Of a stretch of 64,000 nucleotides of DNA, positions 1 through 11,189 are shown piece by piece. Under the pieces are notes generated by a model. It was not told the origin of the DNA. It made no database searches and saw only the letters and a program-made list of their open reading frames with translations. Origin of the DNA: Haliea sp. (GTDB taxonomy: Bacteria; Pseudomonadota; Gammaproteobacteria; Pseudomonadales; Halieaceae); NCBI GenBank assembly GCA_002862465.1, contig PKDD01000031.1, positions 1 to 64,000 on the forward strand, given 5' to 3'. Positions within the stretch are counted from its first letter, which is position 1, and every line of letters begins with the position of its first letter. Both the position numbers and the translations under genes were made by a program.

Positions 1-1737
1 TTGTGCAATGCGGGCGATAAGCTGCTCTACGGTCTTTCCGACAATCATAATCATGTCAGCAAACTCGTCAATTACGACGACAATGCTTGGCAGTTTCTCC
101 AGATTGGGCGGGTTTTGCTCTTCATCGGTTTCGGCAAAAACTGGGTCTGGCTTCCAAAGTGGGTCGGTCAAAGGGGCCCCGGCCTTGGCAGCATCATCGA
201 CTTTGCGATTATAGCCGGCGAGATTCCGAACGCCTAACGAAGCCATTAGTTTATAGCGCCGCTCCATCTCGGCCACACACCACCGTAGTCCGTTTGCTGC
301 GTCTTTCATGTCAGTGATTACGGGGGTGAGTAAGTGTGGAATACCGTCGTATACAGACAGCTCTAACATTTTGGGATCGACCATTATTAGCCGGACATCA
401 GCCGGACCGGACTTAAATAACAGGCTCAGCAACATGGAATTCACGCCAACTGATTTTCCCGAGCCGGTGGTGCCCGCGACTAACAGGTGTGGCATTTTTG
501 CTAGATCGGCCACTATCGGCTCCCCGGAAATATCGTGTCCTAGCGCCAGCGTCAAAGGAGACTTTGAGTCCTCAAAAACGTTTGATGAAAGCACTTCCCT
601 AAAGTTTACGATCTCTCGGTCTTCATTGGGAATTTCGATGCCAACGACCGACTTGCCCGGTATAACCTCCACTACCCGCACGCTAATCACAGACAGCGAG
701 CGCGCCAGATCTTTGGCTAAATTAGAGATACGTGACACTTTGATGCCGGGTGCTGGCTGAATTTCAAACCGCGTGACGACCGGCCCTGGATAGACAGCAA
801 CGACCTCTGCAGAGATGCCAAAATCGAGCAACTTTAACTCCAGTAGTTTGGAGAGACCCTCGAGAGCATCTTTAGAAAATCCTCGGGTATGATCCTTTAC
901 CATTTCATCAAGCAACTCAAGATGCGGTAGATCCCCTGTCACAGGTGCTTCAAACAGCGTTTGTTGTTTTTCTCGTTCAAGTCGATCGCTTTTTTCAACG
1001 GGCCCTTTTAACGGCTTAATTTTTGGGGGCTGACGCTTCTTCCCTTTTTCAACATAATCCGTAATGATCACCTTGCGCGCTTCAACTGCCTTTTCGCGCT
1101 GACGAGTTGTTTGAAACTCCTCAATGCCCTTGGCGAGATGTTGCAAAACAGTGTTATATGCCAATATGCTCCACGCCCCGACTTTTTCTGCCGTGGTGAG
1201 CCAACTCAGATCGGTGAAGATAGTCATTCCGAATAGAAAAATTGCGACCAGTATCATGCGACCTCCGGTCGCACTAAAAGCCACAGTGAAGCCAGCACTA
1301 ATTGCCTGCCCGAGAATTCCTCCCGTTCCCTGCGGTAATGCCGAGAAGCCTGTGTCGTTCATGGCGGCAAGCGCCGTACCGGAGATCATTACCAATACAA
1401 GCCCGAGAACCCGAATTCCGAATGTGGTCCAGTCAAAATGTTCCTCAGTGGCTGCTCGCTGCAGCAGGAGTACCACTGCGCGATACGCAAGCATCAAAGG
1501 AAATAAATAAGCGGCATAGCCCACCAGAGAGAAAAAAACATCGGCTAACCAAGCTCCAGTAGGTCCTCCCAAATTGCGGACACCGGCGCCGCTCCCTGTT
1601 GCCGACCAACCTGGGTCGCTGGCATTGTACGTGACTAACGCCATTAACAAATAAAGACAGACTGCGGCTACCCCGATAAAAGCACCCTCACGTAAGCGTG
1701 AGCCTAGGAAGCTGTTTGTGTTGGCACTATCGGACAC
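1..1737 (-). CDS. ftsK: DNA translocase FtsK, 5' part (C-terminus beyond window)
   Basis: Membrane-anchored ATPase that pumps DNA at the division septum and activates XerCD recombination at dif. 579 codons are in the window, read leftward and open to the edge. The first ~180 residues hold several hydrophobic segments (the FtsK membrane domain). A short charged linker follows, then the motor with Walker A GTTGSGKS at residues 422-429 and Walker B (IVVVIDEFADM) near residue 555. The rest of the motor and the gamma DNA-reading domain are cut off. Start chosen: GTG at 1737, preceded by GAGGAAG at a good distance. The short linker resembles the Pseudomonas type rather than the long E. coli linker. 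It lies divergent from trxB, the same neighbour as in Pseudomonas. Confidence 0.96.
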   Translation of the reverse strand, partial: MSDSANTNSFLGSRLREGAFIGVAAVCLYLLMALVTYNASDPGWSATGSGAGVRNLGGPTGAWLADVFFSLVGYAAYLFPLMLAYRAVVLLLQRAATEEHFDWTTFGIRVLGLVLVMISGTALAAMNDTGFSALPQGTGGILGQAISAGFTVAFSATGGRMILVAIFLFGMTIFTDLSWLTTAEKVGAWSILAYNTVLQHLAKGIEEFQTTRQREKAVEARKVIITDYVEKGKKRQPPKIKPLKGPVEKSDRLEREKQQTLFEAPVTGDLPHLELLDEMVKDHTRGFSKDALEGLSKLLELKLLDFGISAEVVAVYPGPVVTRFEIQPAPGIKVSRISNLAKDLARSLSVISVRVVEVIPGKSVVGIEIPNEDREIVNFREVLSSNVFEDSKSPLTLALGHDISGEPIVADLAKMPHLLVAGTTGSGKSVGVNSMLLSLLFKSGPADVRLIMVDPKMLELSVYDGIPHLLTPVITDMKDAANGLRWCVAEMERRYKLMASLGVRNLAGYNRKVDDAAKAGAPLTDPLWKPDPVFAETDEEQNPPNLEKLPSIVVVIDEFADMIMIVGKTVEQLIARIAQ

Positions 1738-3019
<1,282 letters not shown>

Positions 3020-3030
3020 GTCAATAAGGC

Positions 3031-3744
3031 ATGCATCCGCTTCCACGCCTTCACAGCAATGGCGATTTTCCGCCTTCATGTGAAGCGTTAGAGGATCCTA
3101 ACGGCTTGTTAGCCATAGGAGGAGATCTATCTACGCAGAGATTGATCGCAGCTTATCGCCGCGGCATCTTTCCTTGGTACGAAGCGCCACAACCTCTGCT
3201 ATGGTGGACGCCTGATCCTCGCTCAGTGCTGTTTCCCGAAGAGTTACATGTGTCTGCTTCTCTGCGTAAGACATTGAAAAAGGATGCTTTCCAACTCGCC
3301 GTTGACCGGCAATTTACGCAGGTGATGCGTGCTTGTGCAGCAGCTCGTGGCGATGGAGTTGGGACATGGATTGATGCGAAAATGGTAACTGCCTATAGCC
3401 GACTGCAGCAGCAAGGTCTTGCGCACTCGGTTGAGGTCATGGATGCCAAGGGAACACTGGTTGGCGGTCTCTATGGTGTTTCTTTAGGACGAGTATTTTT
3501 TGGAGAATCGATGTTTAGCTCGGTATCAAATGCTTCTAAAGTCGCTTTCGTGGCACTAGTAAGAGTGCTGCGCCGCGCGGATTTCCACATGATTGATTGC
3601 CAGTTAGAAAGTAAACATCTTAACTCTCTTGGTGCAAGGAGCATTAAGCGAGAAGATTTTGAGCAGCGCCTTAAGTTGGGCGTGGACCTTGCGACTGACG
3701 ATGATATTTGGCGATTACCCGCTACGTGTGCAGACCTACTGTGA
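3031..3744 (+). CDS. aat: Leucyl/phenylalanyl-tRNA--protein transferase
   Basis: Adds Leu or Phe from charged tRNA to N-terminal Arg/Lys (and some Met) of proteins, making N-degrons. 237 residues. The family hallmark PNGLLAIGGDLS sits near residues 23-34, followed by YRRGIFPWY and WWTPDPRSVL. GLYGVSLGRVFFGESMFS lies mid-protein and the C-terminal half carries the GNAT-like core. The start codon lies 11 bases after the trxB stop. The last bases overlap bpt. Grouping with bpt and the nearby clpA/clpS puts the whole bacterial N-end rule pathway in 4 kb. Confidence 0.96.
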   Translation: MHPLPRLHSNGDFPPSCEALEDPNGLLAIGGDLSTQRLIAAYRRGIFPWYEAPQPLLWWTPDPRSVLFPEELHVSASLRKTLKKDAFQLAVDRQFTQVMRACAAARGDGVGTWIDAKMVTAYSRLQQQGLAHSVEVMDAKGTLVGGLYGVSLGRVFFGESMFSSVSNASKVAFVALVRVLRRADFHMIDCQLESKHLNSLGARSIKREDFEQRLKLGVDLATDDDIWRLPATCADLL

Positions 3745-4451
3745 CGTCATCTCTGCGCGATATCAAGGTCTATACGACTTACCCTCACCGTTGTAGCTAC
3801 TTAGAAGATCAGCAGGCGACCACGCTTTTTGTGGATCCTCGTCAGACCGTCGATAAGGCGTTATATAGCAAGCTATCCTTGCTCGGTTTTCGACGCAGCG
3901 GCGACCATATTTATCGACCACACTGTGCCCATTGCGAGGCCTGTATTCCCGCCAGAATTCCGGTCCGTGAATTTATGCCGAGTCGAGGACAAAGGCGTAT
4001 CCGGCAGCGCAACCGAGACCTCCAAGTAGTTGCCACAGATACAATTAACGATGAAGAGGCATTTGATCTATACCGCCGCTATATCAATTTGAGGCATTCG
4101 GATGGCGACATGCACCCTCCCGAGCGAGAACAGTTCGAGGCTTTCTTGAGTAACGTTTGGGACTGTACGCGCTACTTTCGCTTTTATGACAAGAAAAAAC
4201 TCGTGGCCGTGGCCGTTGCCGACACGTTAGAGGACGGTCTATCGGCAATCTACACCTTCTTTGACCCTGAGGCACCGAAGCGCAGCCTCGGCGTCTATGC
4301 CATCCTGTGGCAGGTCGAGCAGACCCGAGAATTGCACCTAGAGTATCTCTATCTGGGCTACTGGATCCAGAACTGCCAAAAAATGGCCTATAAATCCAAC
4401 TATCGTCCACTGCAGCTGTACATTAAAAATCACTGGTCAATATTAGTGTAG
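3741..4451 (+). CDS. bpt: Aspartate/glutamate leucyltransferase (Bpt)
   Basis: Transfers leucine from Leu-tRNA to N-terminal Asp/Glu, the second N-degron-making transferase. The Cys-rich N-terminus typical of ATE-type enzymes is present: the Cys before SYLEDQQ, and HCAHCEAC near residues 58-65. YLGYWIQNCQKMAYKSNYRPLQLY near the C-terminus is the conserved acyl-CoA-N-acyltransferase end. I chose GTG at 3741, which overlaps the aat TGA (GTGA) and suits translational coupling; it gives 236 residues matching relatives. A TTG at 3708 would add 11 residues read through the aat tail and is unlikely. Confidence 0.94.
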   Translation: MTSSLRDIKVYTTYPHRCSYLEDQQATTLFVDPRQTVDKALYSKLSLLGFRRSGDHIYRPHCAHCEACIPARIPVREFMPSRGQRRIRQRNRDLQVVATDTINDEEAFDLYRRYINLRHSDGDMHPPEREQFEAFLSNVWDCTRYFRFYDKKKLVAVAVADTLEDGLSAIYTFFDPEAPKRSLGVYAILWQVEQTRELHLEYLYLGYWIQNCQKMAYKSNYRPLQLYIKNHWSILV

Positions 4452-4570
4452 ATTTTTTGCTTGTTAACGGACTGCAGTTGAACGGAAGCAGGCTTGGGGG
4501 AGATTAGGCTAGCGCTAACGCTTAGATTCAGGCAAACTGCTGCCTCGTTTTGGACGAGGATTTCCGCCTA

Positions 4571-4789
4571 ATGGCAAAAGAAGAACAGATTGAAATGGAA
4601 GGCGAGGTGGTCGACACTCTGCCTAACACGACTTTCCGGGTGCAATTGGAAAATGGGCATGTAGTGACTGCACATATTTCTGGAAAAATGCGCAAAAACT
4701 ACATTCGCATATTGACCGGTGATAAGGTTCGCGTGGAGTTGACGCCCTACGACCTGTCGAAGGGGCGAATCACTTACCGCGAACGCTAA
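4571..4789 (+). CDS. infA: Translation initiation factor IF-1
   Basis: 72-residue S1-fold protein that occupies the ribosomal A site during initiation. The sequence begins [15 protein letters not shown] and contains [13 protein letters not shown] and the ending GRITYRER, all near-invariant in IF-1. The ATG at 4571 follows ACGAGGA at 4553-4559. An upstream TTG at 4550 lies inside that ribosome site region and is rejected. The gene ends one base before the end of the convergent clpA. Confidence 0.97.
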   Translation: MAKEEQIEMEGEVVDTLPNTTFRVQLENGHVVTAHISGKMRKNYIRILTGDKVRVELTPYDLSKGRITYRER

Positions 4790-4790
4790 G

Positions 4791-7073
4791 CTAGGTGCTT
4801 TGCAGTTCCGCCTCTTCCTCTTCCACCGCTACTCGCAGCGTGTTGCTAGCCCTATCAACATGCACCTCTGCCGTGCCTCCCGACTGTGACAACGCTCCAA
4901 AGAGTATTAGTTCTGCCAGCGGCTTCTTAATATGCTCTTGAATAATACGCTCCATCGGACGCGCGCCCATGTGGATGTCATAGCCCTCCTCTACGAGCCA
5001 TAAACGAGCTTCTTTGTCGACATTCAGTGTTACGCGTTTATCATCCAACTGACATTGTAGCTCTGTAAGGAACTTGTCAACCACCGTTAGAATAACCTCT
5101 TGGCTCAAGGGCTGGAATTGCACAATACTGTCTAGGCGGTTACGAAATTCTGGAGTGAACATACGATTGACCGCCTCCATCCCATCCGAACTATGATCCT
5201 GCGCAGTGAACCCTATTGTACGTCGGCTGATGCTCTCCGCGCCTGCATTAGTGGTCATCACCAGAATTACATGGCGGAAGTCGGCTTTGCGTCCATTGTT
5301 ATCGGTCAGTGTGCCGTGATCCATGACCTGCAATAACAGATTGAATACATCAGGATGGGCTTTTTCTATCTCATCCAACAATACCACCGCATGTGGGTTC
5401 TGAGTGACTGCGTCTGTCAGCAGTCCGCCCTGATCAAAACCAACGTAACCGGGAGGTGCTCCAATCAGGCGCGATACCGTATGCCGCTCCATGTACTCCG
5501 ACATATCGAAACGGATAAGTTCCAGTCCAAGTAAGCCTGATAATTGCCGCGTGATTTCTGTTTTACCCACACCGGTGGGTCCTGCTAGCAGGAATGACCC
5601 AATAGGTTTTTCGCCACCCCGCAGCCCCGCTCGCGCTAACTTGATAGAGGTTGCTAGGTTGCTTATCGCATCGTCCTGGCCAAACACTACCATTTGCAGG
5701 TTTTTCTCGAGCTTTTGCAAGGTCTCCTTATCGTTCGCACTCACCGCCTTAGGCGGAATACGCGCGATTTTCGCGACTACTGCTTCAATGTCAGACACGC
5801 CGATCACCTTTTTACGCCGTGAAGCCGGCAGGAGCTGCTGATATGCCCCCGCTTCGTCTAACACATCGATAGCTTTGTCCGGTAACAGTCGATCACTAAT
5901 ATAGCGGGCAGACAAATCCGTCGCAACGCGCAAGGCCTTGTCTGTGTAACGCAAGCCATGATGCTCCTCGAATCGAGATTTTAGACCCTTCAATATCTTG
6001 TAGGCATCATCAGCACTCGGTTCCATGACATCGATCTTTTGGAAGCGCCGGCTGAGCGCCTTATCTTTGTCAAATATCCCGCGATACTCTTGAAAAGTCG
6101 TTGAGCCAATGCAACGCAGCTTCCCTGAGGTCAACAAAGGCTTTAACAAGTTACTGGCATCCATGACTCCGCCAGAGGCTGCCCCGGCGCCAACGATGGT
6201 ATGCACTTCGTCAATGAACAAAATGGCGTTATCGCGCTTTTGTAACTCGGCCAGGAGCCCCTTGAATCGCTTCTCAAAGTCACCGCGGTACTTAGTGCCT
6301 GCTAGTAGTGCACCAAGGTCAAGAGAATACACCACACTATCTTTAAGAATATCAGGCACATCGCCATCGACAATTTTCTTGGCCAAGCCTTCGACGATAG
6401 CGGTTTTACCCACTCCAGACTCTCCGACCAGTAATGGGTTGTTTTTACGCCTGCGAGCTAGAATTTGCGCCAGCCGTTCTACCTCATTAAGACGCCCAAT
6501 CAGGGGGTCTATATTTCCGGCTTGCGCTTCAACGTTCAGATTACTTGAAAAATTATCAAGCGGATTGGCACTCCCCTCTTCACCCTGATTCTCGTCGCTG
6601 CTAACTTGACCGGACTCTGCCCCATCCCCATCGTTGGCAACTCTGGATATGCCGTGGGTCATATAATTTACGACGTCTAAGCGTGCGACACTTTCTGCCT
6701 TGAGGAAAAATACAGCCTGGCTTTCTTGCTCGCTAAAAATCGCGACCAGAACATTGGCGCCTGTCACCTCGCTTTTACCGGATGACTGAACATGAAACAC
6801 AGCCCGCTGCAGCACGCGTTGGAATCCTAGCGTTGGCTGCGTGTCTCTCTCATCTTCATCCTGTGGGATCAGAGGTGTTGTAGCATCCACGAATTCCACT
6901 AGATCGCCACGTAGATTGCCTATATCAGCGCCGCAGGCTTGCAACACCTGCAATGCGTCGTTGTTGTCTAGTAGCGCAAGCAACAGATGCTCAACCGTCA
7001 TAAACTCGTGACGTTTGGCTCTGGCGCCTCTGAAGGCATCGTTTAATGTGTGTTCTAAGTCTTTGCTTAACAT
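4791..7073 (-). CDS. clpA: ATP-dependent Clp protease ATP-binding subunit ClpA
   Basis: Hexameric AAA+ unfoldase that feeds ClpP and, with ClpS, degrades N-degron proteins. 760 residues. N-terminal ClpN repeats (1-145), an acidic linker (~148-175), D1 with Walker A GESGVGKT near 217-224 and Walker B LFIDEVHT, and D2 with GPTGVGKT (~500) and VVLLDEIEKA. GARPMERIIQEHIKKPLAE lies in the C-terminal subdomain. It has no ClpB-type middle coiled coil. An 18-base gap separates it from clpS upstream, so the two are co-transcribed. It converges on infA with one base between the stops. Confidence 0.97.
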   Translation of the reverse strand: MLSKDLEHTLNDAFRGARAKRHEFMTVEHLLLALLDNNDALQVLQACGADIGNLRGDLVEFVDATTPLIPQDEDERDTQPTLGFQRVLQRAVFHVQSSGKSEVTGANVLVAIFSEQESQAVFFLKAESVARLDVVNYMTHGISRVANDGDGAESGQVSSDENQGEEGSANPLDNFSSNLNVEAQAGNIDPLIGRLNEVERLAQILARRRKNNPLLVGESGVGKTAIVEGLAKKIVDGDVPDILKDSVVYSLDLGALLAGTKYRGDFEKRFKGLLAELQKRDNAILFIDEVHTIVGAGAASGGVMDASNLLKPLLTSGKLRCIGSTTFQEYRGIFDKDKALSRRFQKIDVMEPSADDAYKILKGLKSRFEEHHGLRYTDKALRVATDLSARYISDRLLPDKAIDVLDEAGAYQQLLPASRRKKVIGVSDIEAVVAKIARIPPKAVSANDKETLQKLEKNLQMVVFGQDDAISNLATSIKLARAGLRGGEKPIGSFLLAGPTGVGKTEITRQLSGLLGLELIRFDMSEYMERHTVSRLIGAPPGYVGFDQGGLLTDAVTQNPHAVVLLDEIEKAHPDVFNLLLQVMDHGTLTDNNGRKADFRHVILVMTTNAGAESISRRTIGFTAQDHSSDGMEAVNRMFTPEFRNRLDSIVQFQPLSQEVILTVVDKFLTELQCQLDDKRVTLNVDKEARLWLVEEGYDIHMGARPMERIIQEHIKKPLAELILFGALSQSGGTAEVHVDRASNTLRVAVEEEEAELQST

Positions 7074-7091
7074 TATTAACGCTCCCGGGCC

Positions 7092-7454
7092 TTATCCCTC
7101 TAAGGCCTCGATTTCACATAGTAATGGATGTTCTTTTTCCCGCGCATATTGGTTAACCAGCGCGGCTTTTGTCTCAGCTATATCGCGAGTAAAAATACCA
7201 CACACGCCCTTGCCCTGAGTATGCACTGTCAACATGACATGAGTTGCCTGCTCTCGATTCATGCGAAAAAATGCCTCGAGCACCTCAACGACAAATTCCA
7301 TAGGTGTGTAATCATCGTTGATCAATACCACTTTGAACAGCGCAGGCTGCTTAAGTTCCGGCTTTGACTCGTCCAACGCGAGTCCGCCCGAAGAATCATC
7401 TTGTTCTTTGCTCATACGCGTTTCATATGGTTCATGGATCACATTCAATAACAT
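7092..7454 (-). CDS. clpS: ClpS adaptor protein
   Basis: Adaptor that binds N-degron residues and hands substrates to ClpA. 120 residues from the ATG at 7454. The core is [24 protein letters not shown], then [30 protein letters not shown] and EHPLLCEIE, the standard ClpS fold with the conserved [10 protein letters not shown] pocket. The long, poorly conserved N-terminus resembles Pseudomonas ClpS. An ATG at 7415 would give 107 residues and neither start has a strong ribosome site, so the exact start is open. cspD, usually divergent next door in relatives, is not present. Confidence 0.94.
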   Translation of the reverse strand: MLLNVIHEPYETRMSKEQDDSSGGLALDESKPELKQPALFKVVLINDDYTPMEFVVEVLEAFFRMNREQATHVMLTVHTQGKGVCGIFTRDIAETKAALVNQYAREKEHPLLCEIEALEG

Positions 7455-7696
7455 ACTCTGCTTGCTGCCTATTTAACCATTACTATTAATGGACACTAGT
7501 ATACGGTTTTTCAAGGGGAGTGGGAAAGATCAGCTGTACTTGAGCAGGCTGCGCAGAGCGCCATAGCTCTCCAGTAACTACCGATTTTAGCGGCATTATA
7601 AATTCTGTTGAGCCTGAATTCTCAGCGAGAGTGGACGCATTTTAAGAATTTTTAGCCGAAGACTCGTCAGCGGCAACTCGTGCCCGATCAGTGCGT
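7455..7696. other. clpS upstream / icd downstream intergenic region
   Basis: The full icd-clpS gap is 299 bases and includes the hairpin just downstream of icd. This part must hold the clpS-clpA promoter. I see no cold-shock gene here, although cspD occupies this position in many relatives, and no other credible ORF. Confidence 0.4.
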
Positions 7697-7732
7697 ATCA
7701 GAAACGAAAACGTGCCCGGGCCAACACGGGCC
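7697..7732 (-). terminator. Possible terminator of icd
   Basis: On the minus strand, just after the icd stop, GCCCG (7731-7727) can pair with CGGGC (7718-7714) around an 8-base loop, followed by a T-rich but interrupted run (ACGTTTTCGTTT). The stem is short, so this is a weak candidate. Confidence 0.4.
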
Positions 7733-7753
7733 TCTAGCCCATTACTTGAGCAG

Positions 7754-9007
7754 CTACATCGAGGCGATAATCGCTTGACCAAACTCCGAGCAACTCAACA
7801 ATGTAGCGCCTTCCATTTGGCGCTCAAAGTCATATGTCACCGTAGCATTTTGAATGGCCCCGTTCATACCGTCGATAATCAGATCAGCCGCATCGTTCCA
7901 GCCTATATGACGTAGCATCATCTCTGCAGAAAGAATCAGTGATCCGGGGTTCACCTTATCCTGTCCGGCATACTTAGGCGCAGTGCCGTGTGTTGCTTCG
8001 AAGAGGGCAATATTATCCGACAGATTGGCCCCCGGAGCGATGCCGATGCCGCCTACCTGCGCGGCTAAGGCGTCAGACAAGTAATCACCATTTAAATTCA
8101 GAGTTGCAACCACACTGTAATCTTTGGGACGGGTCAATATCTGCTGCAACATCGCATCCGCAATCACATCCTTGATAACAATCTCACTGCCATCTTTGGG
8201 GTTTTTAATAGACACCCATGGGCCACCATCGATTAACTCGCCTCCAAACTCCTGCTGAGCCAGTTCATAGCCCCAATCACGGAAGGCGCCTTCAGTAAAC
8301 TTCATGATATTGCCTTTGTGAACTAGCGTCACCGACGGCAGATTTTGATCGATGGCATACTGGATGGCTTTGCGCACTAAACGCCTCGTCCCCTCTTGAG
8401 AAACGGGCTTGACACCAATGCCAACATTGGTGGGAAAACGAATTTTAGTTGCGCCCATTTCATTTATCAGAAAATCAACGACTTTCTGTGCTTCAGGCGT
8501 TCCTGCCTGATATTCGACGCCCGCATAGATGTCTTCAGAGTTTTCGCGGAAAATCACCATATTACAGTCGCCCGGATTTTTGACCGGAGAGGGCACCCCC
8601 TCAAACCAACGCACCGGCCGCAGGCAAGTATACAGGTCTAGCTCCTGACGGAGAGCCACATTCAATGAGCGAAAACCTCCGCCAACTGGCGTGGTTAGTG
8701 GCCCTTTGATGCCCACTGCATATTCCTTAATTGCCTGTAACGTTTCCTCGGGAAACCAGTCACCGTCATACAACTCTGCCGCTTTCTCTCCTGTATAAAT
8801 TTCCATCCAAGAGATCTTTTTACTACCGCCGTAGGCCTTTTCGATAGCAGCATTGACGACGGTGATCATGACAGGACTAATGTCGACGCCTATTCCGTCT
8901 CCTTCAATATAGGGGATAATAGGATTGTCTGGAACGTTCAGGCTGAAATCTTGATTTACCGAGATTTTTTCTCCTTGCGAAGGAACCTGAATATGCTTGT
9001 AGCCCAT
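7754..9007 (-). CDS. icd: Isocitrate dehydrogenase (NADP+)
   Basis: TCA-cycle enzyme converting isocitrate to 2-oxoglutarate and CO2. 417 residues, the E. coli-type homodimeric form. [16 protein letters not shown] carries the substrate-binding and phosphorylatable serine (Ser114). The C-terminal HGTAPKYAG and [18 protein letters not shown] elements match the NADP-dependent family. ATG at 9007 lies after GGAGTAATTT on the minus strand. It is divergent from rluE, as in E. coli. This enzyme sits at the branch where the glyoxylate shunt competes, so the ethylmalonyl-CoA pathway genes 8 kb away are of metabolic interest. Confidence 0.97.
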   Translation of the reverse strand: MGYKHIQVPSQGEKISVNQDFSLNVPDNPIIPYIEGDGIGVDISPVMITVVNAAIEKAYGGSKKISWMEIYTGEKAAELYDGDWFPEETLQAIKEYAVGIKGPLTTPVGGGFRSLNVALRQELDLYTCLRPVRWFEGVPSPVKNPGDCNMVIFRENSEDIYAGVEYQAGTPEAQKVVDFLINEMGATKIRFPTNVGIGVKPVSQEGTRRLVRKAIQYAIDQNLPSVTLVHKGNIMKFTEGAFRDWGYELAQQEFGGELIDGGPWVSIKNPKDGSEIVIKDVIADAMLQQILTRPKDYSVVATLNLNGDYLSDALAAQVGGIGIAPGANLSDNIALFEATHGTAPKYAGQDKVNPGSLILSAEMMLRHIGWNDAADLIIDGMNGAIQNATVTYDFERQMEGATLLSCSEFGQAIIASM

Positions 9008-9150
9008 AAATTACTCCGTTGCCGTGGGTTTGTGGAAGTTTGGAGGTGGTAGAATATCCCCCTAATAATAAGGGACACAGTATAACACGGTTGAATATTG
9101 ACTGCTTCCGTTACGGCCTGAATTTTTTAAATTAATGGGTTACTTTTCTG

Positions 9151-9738
9151 ATGGCTAAAATAATTTTATTCAACAAACCATTTAACGTGCTAAGTCAGTT
9201 CACAGACAACGATGGACGGCCTACTCTGGCTAACTATATAACGGCTCCGAGTTACCGTGTTGCAGGCCGGCTAGATTTCGACTCTGAGGGACTTTTGGTG
9301 CTGACTGATGACGGCCGCCTGCAGCAAGAAATTGCAAACCCAGTTCACAAGCAATGGAAGAAATATCTTGTTCAGGTCGAAGGCAATCCCGGCGAAGAAG
9401 CCATTGAAAAACTCAAAAAAGGCATAATTTTGAATGATGGAATAACACTAACAGCAAAGGCAAGACGAGTCGCTCCGCCAGTTTTGTGGGAGCGGACGCC
9501 TCCCATCCGCGTGCGGAAGACCGTGACCGATTCGTGGCTAGAGTTCTCCATTCGCGAAGGTCGAAATCGTCAGATTCGGCGCATGACCGCTAGCGTCGGC
9601 TTTCCGACATTACGTCTGGTGAGGATCGCTGTGGGTGAGTGGAGCATAGAAGGACTGCTGCCAGGACAGTCTCGGACGCTAACAGTGCGCTTGTCAACGC
9701 CGCGCACAAGGTCCTATCGGTCCCTCAAAAAACCTTAA
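9151..9738 (+). CDS. rluE: 23S rRNA pseudouridine(2457) synthase RluE
   Basis: Isomerises one uridine of 23S rRNA to pseudouridine. 195 residues with no S4 domain, as in the RluE/RsuA small group. The catalytic motif AGRLDFDSEGLLVLTDDG has its Asp near residue 46, and the downstream element EGRNRQIRRM is conserved. The gene order icd / rluE / nudJ / mnmA / hflD / purB is that of E. coli, which supports the RluE assignment over RluB/RluF. Confidence 0.93.
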   Translation: MAKIILFNKPFNVLSQFTDNDGRPTLANYITAPSYRVAGRLDFDSEGLLVLTDDGRLQQEIANPVHKQWKKYLVQVEGNPGEEAIEKLKKGIILNDGITLTAKARRVAPPVLWERTPPIRVRKTVTDSWLEFSIREGRNRQIRRMTASVGFPTLRLVRIAVGEWSIEGLLPGQSRTLTVRLSTPRTRSYRSLKKP

Positions 9739-9908
9739 TTGACACTCGCCGAGCCTTGTTCACTTCCGCGCTAACGCGATATTATATTAATGTCGCAGTT
9801 TTAGGCAGCGCCCAAGCATTTGCTTTCCTTTTACTGCCATCGTCCGTTTTGCTACTCTAAGGTTCAATCAGAAAGTCGAGTGATTTACTATTTATCCGCC
9901 TTCGCACT

Positions 9909-11189
9909 ATGACTAACCTTTTGTCGCCGCGCGTGTATCGTGTGATGGGTATTGCATCCCTGATCATGGCGGGCGAGGCGATTTTCTCTTTGCCCTTTCA
10001 CGTGGTGCGGTTTTTTCGCCCTACCATGCTTGAAGTCTTCCAAGTTAGTAATTTGCAGATTGGTCAGGTTCAGGCCACCTACGGCATCGTAGCGATGTTG
10101 TCGTATTTTTTCGGCGGCCCACTGGCCGACCGCTTCGAAGCCAGAAATCTTCTTATTGTCGCGTTGCTTGCCACAGGAATGGGAGGCGTTTACTTTGCAC
10201 AAATACCAGACCTGCAAGGCTTGTATTATCTATATGGTTTTTGGGGTTGCTCAACAATATTGTTATTCTGGGGTGCGCTTATTAAAGCAACACGCGAATG
10301 GGGTGGACTGCAACAGCAAGGTAGAGCCTTTGGATTTCTGGAGGCAGGACGAGGACTCTTTGCTGCAATTTTGGTTTCGCTCGCTATAGCAATCTTGTCT
10401 TTTACGCTGCCGGACGATCTAGACCGCCTAGTCGCTGGAGCGAGGCGGCAAGCTATGCAGGATATTATTCACTTGTACGTTGGCGCCACTTTGATTGCTG
10501 GAGTTTTTGTCGCCTTATTCATCCCTGTGCAATCAGACTTTAAGCCGTCGGCATCGACTGCCTTTATTTTCAGGCGCGGGCTGACTAAAGTGTTAAATAC
10601 TCCACTCATTTGGCCACAGATGCTTATCGTGATGAGTGCATACGTAGCCTACAAAGGCATCGATTATTACGTGCTCTATGCAACACAAGGTTACGGCTTG
10701 ACCGAAATCGAAGGCGCTAGCATTGGAGGGCTTAGCAGTTGGATCCGTCCGATTGCGGCTGTTCTAGCCGGATTGCTTGCCGACCGTTATAAACCTTCTC
10801 AAGTCATTACTATTGCATTTGGCACACTTATTATCGGTTATTGTTTGTTTACGTTTATGACACCAGAGGCAGGGCTTTACTGGATACTAGTGGCAAATGT
10901 CGTTATTACGAGTTCTGCTGTTTATGCTTTACACGCCATTTATTTTGCACTGGTGGCAGAGTCAAAGATACCCATAGCCGTCACAGGTACTGCGATTGGT
11001 GTCATTTCCGTCATCGGTTTTACGCCCGATATATTTGTTGCCCCAGGAATGGGCTGGTTGCTGGATAACAGCGCGGGTGTTGCAGGCCACCAAAAAGTGT
11101 TTGCTGCCCTGAGTGCGTTTGCCGTACTAGGCTTCGTGTCAAGCCTGTTTTTTATTCGAGGAATGGTGCGAAGAACGGTGGCGAGTTGA
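9909..11189 (+). CDS. MFS transporter (sugar-phosphate-antiporter-like group)
   Basis: 426 residues with about twelve hydrophobic segments. The loop between helices 2 and 3 has GGPLADRFEARN, a good match to the MFS signature, and a second half-repeat LLADRYKPSQ lies near residue 290. The overall organisation is that of the glycerol-3-phosphate/hexose-phosphate antiporter and nitrate/oxalate-like groups. Substrate unknown. It interrupts the otherwise conserved rluE-nudJ adjacency, so it is likely a lineage-specific insertion. 170 bases separate it from rluE and about 210 from nudJ. Confidence 0.82.
   Translation: MTNLLSPRVYRVMGIASLIMAGEAIFSLPFHVVRFFRPTMLEVFQVSNLQIGQVQATYGIVAMLSYFFGGPLADRFEARNLLIVALLATGMGGVYFAQIPDLQGLYYLYGFWGCSTILLFWGALIKATREWGGLQQQGRAFGFLEAGRGLFAAILVSLAIAILSFTLPDDLDRLVAGARRQAMQDIIHLYVGATLIAGVFVALFIPVQSDFKPSASTAFIFRRGLTKVLNTPLIWPQMLIVMSAYVAYKGIDYYVLYATQGYGLTEIEGASIGGLSSWIRPIAAVLAGLLADRYKPSQVITIAFGTLIIGYCLFTFMTPEAGLYWILVANVVITSSAVYALHAIYFALVAESKIPIAVTGTAIGVISVIGFTPDIFVAPGMGWLLDNSAGVAGHQKVFAALSAFAVLGFVSSLFFIRGMVRRTVAS

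Noticed and set aside
308-760. 150-codon plus-strand ORF
   Set aside because: Lies wholly opposite the ftsK coding frame, which has the Walker motifs.
5491-6588. Plus-strand ORFs of 116 and 159 codons
   Set aside because: Antisense to clpA, with no domain of their own.
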